Origin: Bacteroidota bacterium
GTDB taxonomy: Bacteria > Bacteroidota > Bacteroidia > AKYH767-A > OLB10
DNA length: 64,000 nt
Assembly: GCA_016714535.1 (NCBI GenBank)
Contig: JADKDR010000017.1
Span: 3,047 to 67,046, forward strand
Direction of reading: 5' to 3'
The notes under the pieces: generated by a model
Database searches by the model: none
Seen by the model: only the letters and a program-made list of their open reading frames with translations
What the model was told of the DNA's origin: nothing
Position numbers and translations under genes: made by a program
In this document: one piece after another, positions 1 through 9,443 of the stretch
Layout of the letters: each line of letters begins with the position of its first letter
Position numbering within the stretch: position 1 is the stretch's first letter

Positions 1-2052
1 GATGGTTCGCAGCTAACCAATGTTAATGCTTTTAATGGCACCAAAGGGCAGTTTGGAAATTTGAATACACCCGGAAGCCGCGGAGAAACTACAGTTTCGT
101 GGGTCGATAACACTAACAGATTGTGGTTTTTTGGTGGGCAAATGAATACCGCATCCGATTTTTACAACGATGTATGGCAATATAATCTAACTACCAATCA
201 ATGGGCATGGATGGCCGGTAATAATGTATTTGGCCCAAATGCTGCTCCTAATTGGGGCACGCAGGGAGTACCTGCCTCAAGTAACACTCCGGGTGCGCGC
301 AATGCCTTTGGACGTTGGCGCGATGCGCAAGGCAATCTGTGGATGTGTGGTGGTATAAAATCAAATGGCAACAATGATGCTTTTAATGATATTTGGAAAT
401 ATGATATTACTACCAATCAATGGACATGGATGTATGGAAGCGCGCAACCAAATGATACCGGGAATTATTCGGCAAGTTGTTATTTCAACAATGTTGTGAA
501 ACCACGTGCACGCCACGAGAATAAAGCTGTTGTAAAAGATTCGAGGGGAAATGTATGGATGTTTGGAGGTACCGATGCCGCAACCACTATTAACTTTCGC
601 GATTTATGGATTTTTAATATGGATACGCTTCAATGGAAATGGATAGAAAATGATGGAACAGCAACCACCACAGCCAATCATGGCACGCTGGGCGTTTATA
701 ATGCAAGTAATTTTATGCCTGCGCGAGATGGTGCCATTATGTTTACTGATACTAATTGTAATGTCTATGTTTTTGGAGGAATACTAAGAGCCATTTTTGG
801 GGCTTGTTGGTCAGATACATGGCGTTATACTCCTGATACCAATTGCGTGCCTTGCAAACCTATTCAGCCTGTTGTTGCCTCATTTTATGCAAACGACACT
901 ACCGTGTGTGTCAATAGTTTGCTCACCTTCGTTAGTAACTCATCAAGCAATGTTACAAGCTATCAGTGGTATTTGCCCGGCAGTAATATTGGTAGCAGCA
1001 CACAGCAAATAGTTAGCGGGGTTCAGTATGCTACTTCCGGAACGTATCCTGTGACTTTAGTAGTAACCGATGGCCTGGTTATAGATAGCACTTCGCTTAC
1101 TATCACGGTTACAGCTCCTCCGAAAAATTTTATAGGCAACGATACCATAGTTTGTAATGTACTAAGTTACACCATTGTCCCCGGAAGTTATCAAACATAC
1201 TTGTGGAGCAATGGCAGCACCAATCAGGTATTAACCGTAATTACGTCAGGCATTTATTGGTTGGTTGTTAATGATGGAACATGCACCGGGGTCGATTCTA
1301 TAAACGTAACTTTGCAGCCTTGCGCTGGGCCAACTGCTTCACTTATTGCAAGTAACTATTTATTATGTGAAAAGGGTAGTATAGACTTTACTGATAATAG
1401 TGCCGGCAATCCAACACAATGGTTGTGGTACTTTACAGGGGCCAATCCATCAACAAGCACGATGCAAAATCCTACTGGAGTTTTTTATCCCAATTATGGA
1501 GTCTTTGATGTTTCGTTGGTTGTAACCAATAGCTTTGGCAGCGACTCTTTGTTTTTTCCTAATTGCATTACGGTAGTTGCTAATCCACCTGCGCCATCTA
1601 TTACGTATCAAAATAATGAGTTGTGCAGCAGCCCCGCAGTTGGTTACCAATGGTATTTTAATAATGTGCCATTACCTAACGATACCACACAATGTTTTAC
1701 TCCTGATAGCATCGGTAGTTATTATGTTATTATTACGGATACCAATGGTTGTAATAGTGCAAGCCCTTCGTTTGTGGTTTCGGGCATTAACGATTTTCAA
1801 AATGCTGAAAATGCAACAACGTTGCATCCTAATCCCGGTCAGGATCTTTTTACCATAACATTTTTACAAAATGTAAATACGGATGTATTGGTAACCGTAT
1901 ATGATGTAACAGGGAGAGAAGTGCTGTCTGTTTCTCAGGCCAACCATCCACAGGTATTAAATGTAGACTGTTCAACATGGAGCAAAGGGCTTTATCGCGT
2001 AATAGTAAATTACAATAATAAATCAGATGCCCTGCTATTTGAGAAGTTGTAG
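1..2052 (+). CDS. Kelch/PKD-repeat exported protein with T9SS sorting domain (5' partial)
   Basis: The reading frame is open from the first base, so the gene starts upstream and its signal peptide is not visible. The first ~270 visible residues hold four kelch-like blades, each with a GG turn (WFFGG, WMCGG, WMFGG, YVFGG) followed by a D-x-W-x-Y/F strand and a closing W-x-W. Two PKD-like segments follow, the second containing a W-x-W-Y-F strand. The last ~80 residues are a T9SS type A sorting domain: HPNPG, the strand VYDVTGREVL, then SKGLYRVIV and a short charged tail. Family knowledge says such proteins cross the outer membrane through T9SS and are anchored or released. The ligand is unknown; the kelch propeller suggests binding or adhesion rather than catalysis. 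Confidence 0.88.
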   Translation, partial: DGSQLTNVNAFNGTKGQFGNLNTPGSRGETTVSWVDNTNRLWFFGGQMNTASDFYNDVWQYNLTTNQWAWMAGNNVFGPNAAPNWGTQGVPASSNTPGARNAFGRWRDAQGNLWMCGGIKSNGNNDAFNDIWKYDITTNQWTWMYGSAQPNDTGNYSASCYFNNVVKPRARHENKAVVKDSRGNVWMFGGTDAATTINFRDLWIFNMDTLQWKWIENDGTATTTANHGTLGVYNASNFMPARDGAIMFTDTNCNVYVFGGILRAIFGACWSDTWRYTPDTNCVPCKPIQPVVASFYANDTTVCVNSLLTFVSNSSSNVTSYQWYLPGSNIGSSTQQIVSGVQYATSGTYPVTLVVTDGLVIDSTSLTITVTAPPKNFIGNDTIVCNVLSYTIVPGSYQTYLWSNGSTNQVLTVITSGIYWLVVNDGTCTGVDSINVTLQPCAGPTASLIASNYLLCEKGSIDFTDNSAGNPTQWLWYFTGANPSTSTMQNPTGVFYPNYGVFDVSLVVTNSFGSDSLFFPNCITVVANPPAPSITYQNNELCSSPAVGYQWYFNNVPLPNDTTQCFTPDSIGSYYVIITDTNGCNSASPSFVVSGINDFQNAENATTLHPNPGQDLFTITFLQNVNTDVLVTVYDVTGREVLSVSQANHPQVLNVDCSTWSKGLYRVIVNYNNKSDALLFEKL

Positions 2053-2255
2053 TTTTTATTCCTGAATAAAAAGCAAGTAGTGCAAATGCTGCAAGCTTCA
2101 CTGTTCTGAGAGCTCGATTTGGTTGCTAAGAAACTTGAAGGAGTGATTATTCTTATAGCTGATAGCCGCTTGCAAAAAAGCGGGAGTGTTCAATTATTAT
2201 TTTTTTTATCTTTTTGCAAAGTCTATTTCTACTTAATGAATGTCAATCGTTTTTT

Positions 2256-3728
2256 ATGAAGTTGAAAATTGAAACACTTGCTTTAATAGTTTTCAACCTT
2301 ATCGTTCTTGGGTTGATTGTAAGCGTGGGAATTAATACAGTAAGCCTTGCCCAAATCAATCCGGATGGAAGTTACTATTTGTCCTACAGCGAAAATATGT
2401 TCAAAGGATATAGACCATATACCGATATGGGTTTAGACTACATGCCATTCGTAATTTATATTTTCTTTTTTTTCAAAATGATATTTAATGGTATTCAATA
2501 TGAGCACTATTTAACGATACAAATTTTAAGCTATTTTCTTTCTGGTTTTCTTATCTATTTAATTGTATTGCACTTTACTTTAAGGAATAAAATTGTTTCC
2601 ATAACAGCCGGATTTTTATTTATCGGTTCTATTTTTACTTTTGATGGAATCTATATTATCCTTGAGCCTTACCTAATTGTCTTCGCACTATTAACCGTTC
2701 TTCTTTTAATTAAGGCTAACGAAAAGAACAATTCACTCTTGTTTTTGTTCGCTGGTTTTTTTTCAATTTGTTGCTTTTTTTGTAAGCAATATGGTGTCCT
2801 TATTTATCCCGCTGTGGCTATCTATTTTTTGTGGCAGTACTATAGCAAGGTTATTAAATTAAAAAATATGTTTACATTTTTTATGGGAATAGTAACAGCT
2901 TCAATTTTGTTTTTGGCTTTTTTGTTTTTAATACACCGCGTAGAGCCTTCAGGTTTTTTTTATTCAATATTCAAACCCCAATATGTTGATAGTTATCCAA
3001 ATTTATCAATTAATGCATTCATCTCTTTTTTTAGATACTCTGTATTTTATGTATTCCCCATTATCATGTTATTTCCATTTATTTTTATAGAAAAAAATAG
3101 CAAACACTTTCCGCAGGTTTTATTAGTGATAGTAGCGGCTGCTAGCTTTTTTTCAGTGATGATTGTAAGACAATATCCGCACTATTTTCAATTGTCATTA
3201 CCATTCTTAATTATCAGTATCTTTATTTTACTGGAGAAAACAAAGGAGATAATGCCTTTTTTTAAATTAATCAGATTGTATCATTTAGCCTTTTTATTAA
3301 TGATTTTTTCCATGTTTATTACCATAGTCAGATTGAAACAGTTAAACGAGTATTTGATTGGAAATTATAGCATAAAGCAAACCCAACTCAGCAATGCATT
3401 AACAATTAATAAATATATTCCGGCAAGAACATTAACTACTAATCTAAGTGCAACTCTTTCTTTTTCTTATTTGTGCGAATTGATTCCTCCCGATTTTAAG
3501 CAATCGGGATTTAATTTCTATCTTAGAAATGAACAGGCTATTCCCAATAAAACGTTCGAGCAGATTGACCAAAGAATAAAGCCAAACATTTTGAATAGTG
3601 AGTTTGTGCTAACAGATACAATTAGTGAAACATCATTTCCGGGAGTCAATGTTTTTTTGATTCAGCAGCAATTTAATAAAATTGTAACCACCAATAGTGG
3701 ATTAAGTATTTGGAAAAAAAAGTATTGA
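2256..3728 (+). CDS. Polytopic membrane protein, probable GT-C (ArnT/PMT-like) glycosyltransferase
   Basis: About 490 residues, very rich in F, I and L, with roughly ten membrane segments. After the first helix comes an acidic loop, NPDGSYYLSYSENMFKGYRP, which resembles the first periplasmic loop of ArnT/PMT_2 glycosyltransferases, where an aspartate binds the lipid-phosphate sugar donor. A soluble C-terminal part of ~120 residues follows the last helix. I chose the ATG at 2256 (MKLKIETLAL) rather than an upstream TTG because it directly precedes the first hydrophobic segment. It would transfer a sugar from a polyprenyl-phosphate donor to a surface glycan or protein. Assignment to GT-C rests on topology and the loop motif only; substrate is not predictable. 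Confidence 0.62.
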   Translation: MKLKIETLALIVFNLIVLGLIVSVGINTVSLAQINPDGSYYLSYSENMFKGYRPYTDMGLDYMPFVIYIFFFFKMIFNGIQYEHYLTIQILSYFLSGFLIYLIVLHFTLRNKIVSITAGFLFIGSIFTFDGIYIILEPYLIVFALLTVLLLIKANEKNNSLLFLFAGFFSICCFFCKQYGVLIYPAVAIYFLWQYYSKVIKLKNMFTFFMGIVTASILFLAFLFLIHRVEPSGFFYSIFKPQYVDSYPNLSINAFISFFRYSVFYVFPIIMLFPFIFIEKNSKHFPQVLLVIVAAASFFSVMIVRQYPHYFQLSLPFLIISIFILLEKTKEIMPFFKLIRLYHLAFLLMIFSMFITIVRLKQLNEYLIGNYSIKQTQLSNALTINKYIPARTLTTNLSATLSFSYLCELIPPDFKQSGFNFYLRNEQAIPNKTFEQIDQRIKPNILNSEFVLTDTISETSFPGVNVFLIQQQFNKIVTTNSGLSIWKKKY

Positions 3729-3782
3729 TGTTAATCCAATTTGCATATTAATCAGCATGCCCTTATTAATGTTGTAAAAAAT

Positions 3783-3815
3783 TGATTTTTGCTTTCGGCC
3801 TAAAAGTTATCTTTG
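3783..3815 (+). promoter_or_regulatory. Putative Bacteroidota promoter upstream of lipA
   Basis: A TATCTTTG box (3808-3815) matches the Bacteroidota -7 consensus TAnnTTTG, with a TTG about 22 bases upstream as a candidate -33 element. It lies 55 bases before the lipA start. Confidence 0.45.
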
Positions 3816-3870
3816 CCATTCGAATTATCTGCAAACATTACAAAGGTATGTTTGCAATTTACAAGGTAGT

Positions 3871-4740
3871 ATGAAAGAAGAAACAGTTGCCGCTAATGAG
3901 CGAGTTAAAAAGCCGGAATGGTTGCGTGTAAAACTTCCAATAGGTGAGGAGTACCGTACAGTGCGTGGCTTGGTTGATGAGTATAAACTGCACACCATTT
4001 GCGAAAGTGGAAATTGTCCAAACATGGGCGAGTGTTGGGGGGCAGGCACGGCCACATTTATGATTTTGGGAAATATATGTACCCGCTCGTGTGGATTTTG
4101 TGCTGTAGCAACAGGCCGCCCTTCTGCCGTTGATAAGCAAGAGCCACAGCGCGTAGCAGAGTCTGTTAAACTTATGAAAGTTAAGCATTGCGTAATCACT
4201 AGTGTCGATAGAGATGACCTAAAAGATGGTGGTGCTAACATTTGGGTAGAAACCATTGGAGCCGTGCGTAAACTTTCTCCGGATACAACCCTCGAAACAC
4301 TAATACCTGACTTTGCAGGAAAATGGGAAAACCTTCAGATGCTGATTGATGCCGCACCCGAAGTGCTTTCACATAACCTTGAAACGGTGCGCAGGCTTAC
4401 CAAACAAGTGCGCGTGCAGGCTAAGTATGATCGCAGCCTTGAGCTACTTAAGCGCGTTAGCAATTCTGGCTTAAGAACCAAGTCTGGTATTATGCTGGGG
4501 CTTGGCGAAACCGATGATGAGATTGTTGAATCCATGCAAGATTTGAGAAATAACGGTGTTCACATACTTACCTTAGGCCAATACCTGCAGCCTACCAAAG
4601 CACATTTGCCAATATCAGAATTTATTACTCCCGAGCGATTTGCACATTACAAACAACTAGGTATGCAAATGGGATTTAGGTATGTAGAAAGCGGACCATT
4701 GGTACGCTCAAGCTATCATGCCGAAAAGCACCTGTTCTAA
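3871..4740 (+). CDS. lipA: Lipoyl synthase
   Basis: Radical SAM enzyme that inserts two sulfur atoms into octanoyl groups bound to the lipoyl domains of 2-oxoacid dehydrogenases and the glycine cleavage H protein. Both iron-sulfur motifs are present: the auxiliary cluster C44-x4-C49-x5-C55 (CESGNCPNMGEC) and the radical SAM C70-x3-C74-x2-C77 (CTRSCGFC). The C-terminal VRSSYHAE contains the conserved serine that ligates the auxiliary cluster. At 289 residues it has the normal family length. A promoter-like TAnnTTTG box lies upstream, and folC follows after 22 bases, so the two cofactor genes are probably cotranscribed. Confidence 0.96.
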   Translation: MKEETVAANERVKKPEWLRVKLPIGEEYRTVRGLVDEYKLHTICESGNCPNMGECWGAGTATFMILGNICTRSCGFCAVATGRPSAVDKQEPQRVAESVKLMKVKHCVITSVDRDDLKDGGANIWVETIGAVRKLSPDTTLETLIPDFAGKWENLQMLIDAAPEVLSHNLETVRRLTKQVRVQAKYDRSLELLKRVSNSGLRTKSGIMLGLGETDDEIVESMQDLRNNGVHILTLGQYLQPTKAHLPISEFITPERFAHYKQLGMQMGFRYVESGPLVRSSYHAEKHLF

Positions 4741-4762
4741 AAAAAGTTCTTGACTTTTGCCT

Positions 4763-6049
4763 ATGGACAATTACCCGCTTACTTTAGAATATCTATATGC
4801 ACAATTGCCCATGTTTCATCGCATTGGTGCGGCTGCGTATAAAGCTGATTTGGACAATACATATGCATTGCTTCACATGGTGGATAATCCCCATTTGAAT
4901 TTGAAATGTGTGCATGTAGCAGGTACCAACGGCAAGGGCAGTGTATCGCACTGCCTGGCTAGCATCTTACAAGAAGCCGGATATAAAACCGGCCTTTATA
5001 CTTCTCCACACCTCAAAGATTTTCGCGAGCGTATACGTATTAATGGAAAAATGATTAGCAAGCGCGCAGTTGTTGAGTTTGTAAGGAATTATAGGAATGA
5101 ATTTGAACAAATCAAACCTTCTTTTTTTGAGTGGACCGTAGCACTGGCTTTTGATTTTTTCCACAAACAAAAAGTGGATATAGCAATTATTGAAACCGGA
5201 CTTGGAGGACGCCTCGATAGCACCAATGTTATTCAACCGCTGGTATCGGTTATTACCAATATAAGTTTCGACCATCAAAATTTGCTTGGCAATACACTGG
5301 AGCAAATTGCTTTTGAAAAGGCAGGCATTATTAAAAATAAAATTCCTGTTGTGATTGGGGAGTATGATAAAAAAGTTTCGCAAGTGTTTATTAGCAAAGC
5401 GAAAGAACAACAAAGCTATCTTTATTTTGCTTCGCAAAAATTTAAAATAATCTCGCATATAGTAAGCGATGATTTACTAAAAATTGGTATTAGAGATTGT
5501 GAGCTAAATAAAGAACTAAAAGTGAGCCTTGCCCTTACCGGCAATTATCAATTGAATAATGTTTGCACCATTATGCAAACGGTGGCATTGTTAAGGAACA
5601 CCTTGCCAATTTCTAATACTGCATTAAAACGGGGCTTAACCAAAGTGGTTAAGAATACCGGACTGCAAGGCCGTTGGCAACAACTTAACAAAAGCCCTCT
5701 GGCAGTTTGCGATACCGGACATAATCAGGCAGGTATTCAAGAGGTTTTAAAAAATATAAGACGATACTCGTTTGAAAAATTGCATATAGTAATTGGGGTT
5801 GTAAATGATAAGGATGTGAGTGCCATGTTGAAGTTATTACCAGCAAAGGCAACTTATTATTTTTGTAAACCATCCATACCCCGAGGTTTGGATGTGCTGC
5901 ATTTGCAACAACTGGCAGCTAGCTTTAAACTGTATGGCGAAGTTTACACTACGGTAAGGAATGCTTATAGACAAGCAATAAAGAATGCAAACAAAGGAGA
6001 TTTTATTTTTGTTGGAGGCAGCACGTTTGTTGTAGCCGAAGTTATTTAA
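4763..6049 (+). CDS. folC: Bifunctional folylpolyglutamate synthase / dihydrofolate synthase
   Basis: Mur-ligase-family enzyme that adds glutamate to dihydropteroate and to folates using ATP. The P-loop is VAGTNGKGS near residue 53, followed by the family motif SPHLKDFRERI and the IETGLGGRLDSTN segment that binds metal and phosphate. The C-terminal domain includes DTGHNQAG and ends in FVGGSTFVVAEV. The ATG at 4763 (MDNYPLTLEYL) is preferred to a TTG two codons earlier. It lies 22 bases after lipA and its last 8 bases overlap the convergent NTF2-like gene. Confidence 0.93.
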   Translation: MDNYPLTLEYLYAQLPMFHRIGAAAYKADLDNTYALLHMVDNPHLNLKCVHVAGTNGKGSVSHCLASILQEAGYKTGLYTSPHLKDFRERIRINGKMISKRAVVEFVRNYRNEFEQIKPSFFEWTVALAFDFFHKQKVDIAIIETGLGGRLDSTNVIQPLVSVITNISFDHQNLLGNTLEQIAFEKAGIIKNKIPVVIGEYDKKVSQVFISKAKEQQSYLYFASQKFKIISHIVSDDLLKIGIRDCELNKELKVSLALTGNYQLNNVCTIMQTVALLRNTLPISNTALKRGLTKVVKNTGLQGRWQQLNKSPLAVCDTGHNQAGIQEVLKNIRRYSFEKLHIVIGVVNDKDVSAMLKLLPAKATYYFCKPSIPRGLDVLHLQQLAASFKLYGEVYTTVRNAYRQAIKNANKGDFIFVGGSTFVVAEVI

Positions 6050-6413
6050 AAGCGCCATCTGCATTGATTGCCTCTTTAGGCAACATCATGCCAATATCCC
6101 ACAGCTCTGCTATCTTTTCAATTTCGAATCTGCAAATATGCACTACCGCAATTCCGGCAGCACCTTCATTTGTTTTAATATGAGAGTGCAAGGCAACAAT
6201 ATTTTCTTCTTCAATTACATGATATACCTTTAATATCTTTCCCGGAAATTCTACTTCGTTTTTCAACATTGCTTCGGCAAGGTTTTCTTTTCCTGCCTTA
6301 GTATATGCATTGTGATGAGTAAAATTTGAAGAGGTGTATTTTTCATATGCTTCTGAAATATTTCCTGCAATGATTTGGGTTATAAAATCAAGCGCGATTT
6401 TTTTATGACTCAT
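6042..6413 (-). CDS. NTF2-like / SnoaL-type small protein
   Basis: A 123-residue protein with the typical pattern of the NTF2 cone fold: an N-terminal helix (IALDFITQIIAG), a conserved TSSNFTHHNAYTKAGKENL segment carrying a histidine pair, then strands including VYHVIEEENIVALHSHI and the closing AELWDIG. SnoaL-like and ester-cyclase-like proteins with W-D-x-x-Q/M ends act on small hydrophobic molecules or have no known activity. It is transcribed convergently to folC with an 8-base overlap and stands alone. Fold assignment is fairly secure; activity is unknown. Confidence 0.75.
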   Translation of the reverse strand: MSHKKIALDFITQIIAGNISEAYEKYTSSNFTHHNAYTKAGKENLAEAMLKNEVEFPGKILKVYHVIEEENIVALHSHIKTNEGAAGIAVVHICRFEIEKIAELWDIGMMLPKEAINADGAFK

Positions 6414-6430
6414 TTAACTGATTATTTAGT

Positions 6431-6459
6431 TGTTAAATATACGTTTTGATTACATTTGG
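6431..6459 (+). promoter_or_regulatory. Putative Bacteroidota promoter of the lipoprotein gene
   Basis: TTG at 6431-6433, an 18-base spacer and TACATTTG at 6452-6459 match the -33/-7 pattern of the Bacteroidota primary sigma factor, 32 bases before the next start codon. Confidence 0.55.
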
Positions 6460-6491
6460 AGAGTAATAAAAACACGCTTAAAATGAATTGA

Positions 6492-7079
6492 ATGTTTGAT
6501 ATTAAAAATAGTTGTATTCTTGGTTTGCTAATAATATTGTTTTGTGCCTCGTGCGGTCAAAAGCCCGGTGCCCCGGCAAATGTAGAAAACACTGTTAGTC
6601 GCGATATTGAAAATCGTAATATGCAGGTGGTTAAGATAAGAGATGCAATTGTCAATTCGGATAAGAAGGCCATAGCAACAATGTGTGATTATGCTGCACT
6701 TACCAAACAAAACGATATTTGGTTTCTGATGGAGCGCGAAGGCATTTGTGCTGAAAGTATGCAGTTTGGTTTTACGGAGGAAGTATTGAACAAAAATTAT
6801 GATAATTTTTTTCCTCCCGAAGTATCTGCCACGCTATCAACCATTGACATGGAAGCGTTTGACAGGTCTGGATTTGCTCAGAGCGATACAACCATTATTA
6901 ATGAGTTCGAATCAGGTTATACGTTCATTAAGTCGCCATCAGCTACTGAAGTAAATATACTGGTCAATTACAATTATATAGACAATTCAAGTAACGTAAC
7001 CGAATCTACCGTTAGTTATGTGTTCCGGCTTAATGATAAGAGTAAGCTGATGTTGCAGGCAATAACCATTGCAGGTTAA
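6492..7079 (+). CDS. Hypothetical exported lipoprotein
   Basis: 195 residues. The N-terminus is a lipoprotein signal (LLIILFCASCGQKPG) with the acylated cysteine near residue 21. The mature part has a helical stretch with many isoleucines and basic residues, then a two-cysteine segment (TMCDYAAL... ICAES) and C-terminal beta strands ending in YVFRLNDKSKLMLQAITIAG. I do not recognise the family; the helix-then-strand order resembles NTF2-like lipoproteins, but this is a guess. It stands alone, divergent from the NTF2-like gene and with its own promoter-like element. Confidence 0.72.
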   Translation: MFDIKNSCILGLLIILFCASCGQKPGAPANVENTVSRDIENRNMQVVKIRDAIVNSDKKAIATMCDYAALTKQNDIWFLMEREGICAESMQFGFTEEVLNKNYDNFFPPEVSATLSTIDMEAFDRSGFAQSDTTIINEFESGYTFIKSPSATEVNILVNYNYIDNSSNVTESTVSYVFRLNDKSKLMLQAITIAG

Positions 7080-7223
7080 GGCAAATAAGGATTTGCCTCA
7101 TTTATTTCTTCGAATGTTTTGATGTGATAATTATTTTTCAAATGTTTGTAGGCGATAAACATTTGGCAGGTTTTTTAGCAACCATGTTTTTTTTATTTAT
7201 ATTCACGTCAAAAATAGTAAGTT

Positions 7224-8765
7224 GTGTTAAAACAGGGACTACATCAAAAGCTACTTCAGAAGTTGTCGCCTCAGCAAATTCAGTTAATGAAGTTGCTGCA
7301 GGTGCCTACAGCGCAGCTTGAACAACGGATAAAGGAAGAGTTAGAAATGAATCCCGCACTGGAAGAGGGGGAGGATGAGAACAGCATAGAAGAAATTGAA
7401 CAGCAAGAAGCAAATACCGATGATGAAATAGATATTGCTGATGAGCCGGAAAAAGAAGCTGAAGAATATGAAGAGATGGATAGCTACGAAGAGTACGAAG
7501 AGAAGCAAACAGCCGAAGAAGACAAGAACGATGATTTTGACTTGAGTGACTATGTTGATGATTTAGATGGCCCTGATTATAAGTACAACACCAATAATAA
7601 TAGCGAAGATGATGAGCAACTAGAAGTGCCGTTAAGTATCAGTGCTACCTTCCATGATAGTCTTATTGCACAGTTAGGATTAACTGATTTGGATGATCAT
7701 GAGCTTCGTATTGCCGAATATATCATAGGCAGCATAGATGATGACGGATACTTGCGCAGGGAATTAAGTGCCATGGTTAACGATCTGGCTTTTACACAAA
7801 ATATTCGATCAAGCGAGGAAGAGCTTTTGCGTCTATTGCGGGTGATACAATCCTTTGATCCCCCGGGAGTGGGAGGTCGCAGTTTACAAGAGTGTTTGTT
7901 ATTGCAATTAAAGCGGAAGGAACAATCGCATCCCGCAATGAAAATTGCCACCATTATTGTAGAGAAATACATGGAAGAATTTTCGCGGAAGCATTATGAT
8001 AAAATAGCTTCGCGATTAAACTTAAATGAGAAAGATTTAAAAAGTCTTATTGCCCTCATCCTTAAACTTAATCCAAGACCAGGAAATACGTTTAACGATG
8101 GTGTCAAATCAGTTCAGCATATTGTTCCCGATTTTATTCTTACCAATAACGAAGGCAGCATCGATCTTACCCTAAATAGTAAGAATGTACCCGAGTTGCG
8201 TATTAGTAGAAACTACATCGAAATGCTCGATACGTATTCAAAAGATAAGCGAACTAATCAGACAAATCGTGATGCTCTCGTTTTTGTTAAGCAAAAGCTT
8301 GACTCAGCTAAATGGTTTATAGATGCTATTAAGCAAAGACAAAATACGTTGCTTACCACCATGACTGCCATACTTGAATACCAGCACGACTATTTTATGA
8401 CCGGTGACGAGAAATTATTGCGACCAATGATTTTAAAAGATATTGCCGACATTGTGGAGTTGGATATTTCAACCGTTTCGCGCGTGGCCAACAGCAAATA
8501 TGTGCAAACACAACATGGTACCTTTTTGCTAAAGCGGTTGTTTAGCGAAGCATTAAGCACTGATAGCGGAGAAGAAGTTTCGAGTAGGGAAGTAAAACAG
8601 ATTTTGCTTGAGAATATTCAGGGTGAAGATAAAAAGCGACCACTACCCGATGATAAATTAACTGATATACTACAACAGAAGGGTTATAACATTGCACGCA
8701 GAACCATAGCCAAATACCGCGAACAATTAGGCATACCGGTAGCACGGCTACGAAAAGAATTATAA
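7224..8765 (+). CDS. rpoN: RNA polymerase sigma-54 factor
   Basis: All sigma-54 regions are present. Region I is the Q/L-rich N-terminus (KLSPQQIQLMKLLQVP) that contacts enhancer-binding activators. Region II is a very acidic linker (residues ~45-125). The core-binding domain and HTH follow, and the invariant RpoN box ARRTIAKYRE sits near residues 491-500, where it reads the -24 promoter element. The GTG at 7224 is chosen because it places the region I motif at the usual distance from the N-terminus. It needs AAA+ activators encoded elsewhere; none is in the window. The next gene starts 5 bases downstream and is likely cotranscribed. Confidence 0.96.
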   Translation: MLKQGLHQKLLQKLSPQQIQLMKLLQVPTAQLEQRIKEELEMNPALEEGEDENSIEEIEQQEANTDDEIDIADEPEKEAEEYEEMDSYEEYEEKQTAEEDKNDDFDLSDYVDDLDGPDYKYNTNNNSEDDEQLEVPLSISATFHDSLIAQLGLTDLDDHELRIAEYIIGSIDDDGYLRRELSAMVNDLAFTQNIRSSEEELLRLLRVIQSFDPPGVGGRSLQECLLLQLKRKEQSHPAMKIATIIVEKYMEEFSRKHYDKIASRLNLNEKDLKSLIALILKLNPRPGNTFNDGVKSVQHIVPDFILTNNEGSIDLTLNSKNVPELRISRNYIEMLDTYSKDKRTNQTNRDALVFVKQKLDSAKWFIDAIKQRQNTLLTTMTAILEYQHDYFMTGDEKLLRPMILKDIADIVELDISTVSRVANSKYVQTQHGTFLLKRLFSEALSTDSGEEVSSREVKQILLENIQGEDKKRPLPDDKLTDILQQKGYNIARRTIAKYREQLGIPVARLRKEL

Positions 8766-8770
8766 GCGCA

Positions 8771-9385
8771 GTGAAATTAGCGGCTACCATTATTTCTTAT
8801 TTGGCACATCCGGTATTAATGCCGATGTTCTTATTTACCTTGCTTTTTTTTCTGCACCCCTGGGTTGGGTTCCTCATTCATGGTCAGCCTTTTTGGATTT
8901 TTATGGCCTTAATATTTATTACCACATCACTCATGCCTTTATTATCAGCAATGCTTATGCTTAAGCGGACTGATAATAATACCCTGCAAATGCATTCAAA
9001 GGAAATACGCTCAACACCGTTGTTTTCTAACTTTTTATATTATGCAATGGCCACTTATTTTATTTATACGGCCAACCTTCCCGAGGTGCTTTGGCGTTTA
9101 ATGCTTGCATTTTCTGTTAGTGCCTTTTTGTTGTGGCTCATTAATTTTGAAATGAAAATTTCGCTGCATGCCGCAGGTGCCGGTGCGTTGGTTGCATTGA
9201 TACTGGCCTTGGGTTTGCAATTTAAGGTAGGTGTAGCTTTCGAATTTAGTTTAGCTTGCCTGATAGCCGGATTAATATTAAGCGCCAGACTTATTGCCGA
9301 AGCACATTCAACCTTCGAATTATATGCAGGGTTTTTTATCGGAGCTATTCCTGTGCTTTTGCTGTTGTTGCTAGGTAGTAAGTAG
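8771..9385 (+). CDS. PAP2-superfamily-like integral membrane protein
   Basis: 204 residues with five to six hydrophobic helices. Three motifs in order resemble the type 2 phosphatidic acid phosphatase signature: KEIRSTP (K-x-x-R-x-x-P), KISLHAAG (S-x-H) and ARLIAEAHSTFELYAG (R-x6-H-x3-E-x2-AG). In canonical PAP2 enzymes the last motif ends H-x3-D and the middle one is SGH, so here the acid is E and the middle motif is relaxed. It may be a lipid-phosphate phosphatase or an inactive relative. The GTG at 8771, 5 bases after rpoN, is the only start that keeps the first helix. Activity is uncertain. Confidence 0.68.
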   Translation: MKLAATIISYLAHPVLMPMFLFTLLFFLHPWVGFLIHGQPFWIFMALIFITTSLMPLLSAMLMLKRTDNNTLQMHSKEIRSTPLFSNFLYYAMATYFIYTANLPEVLWRLMLAFSVSAFLLWLINFEMKISLHAAGAGALVALILALGLQFKVGVAFEFSLACLIAGLILSARLIAEAHSTFELYAGFFIGAIPVLLLLLLGSK

Positions 9386-9443
9386 CATATTGCTAAATCA
9401 ATTTTTCTCAAAGAAAAATCGTGTTACAACAAGTTGAGCGAAA

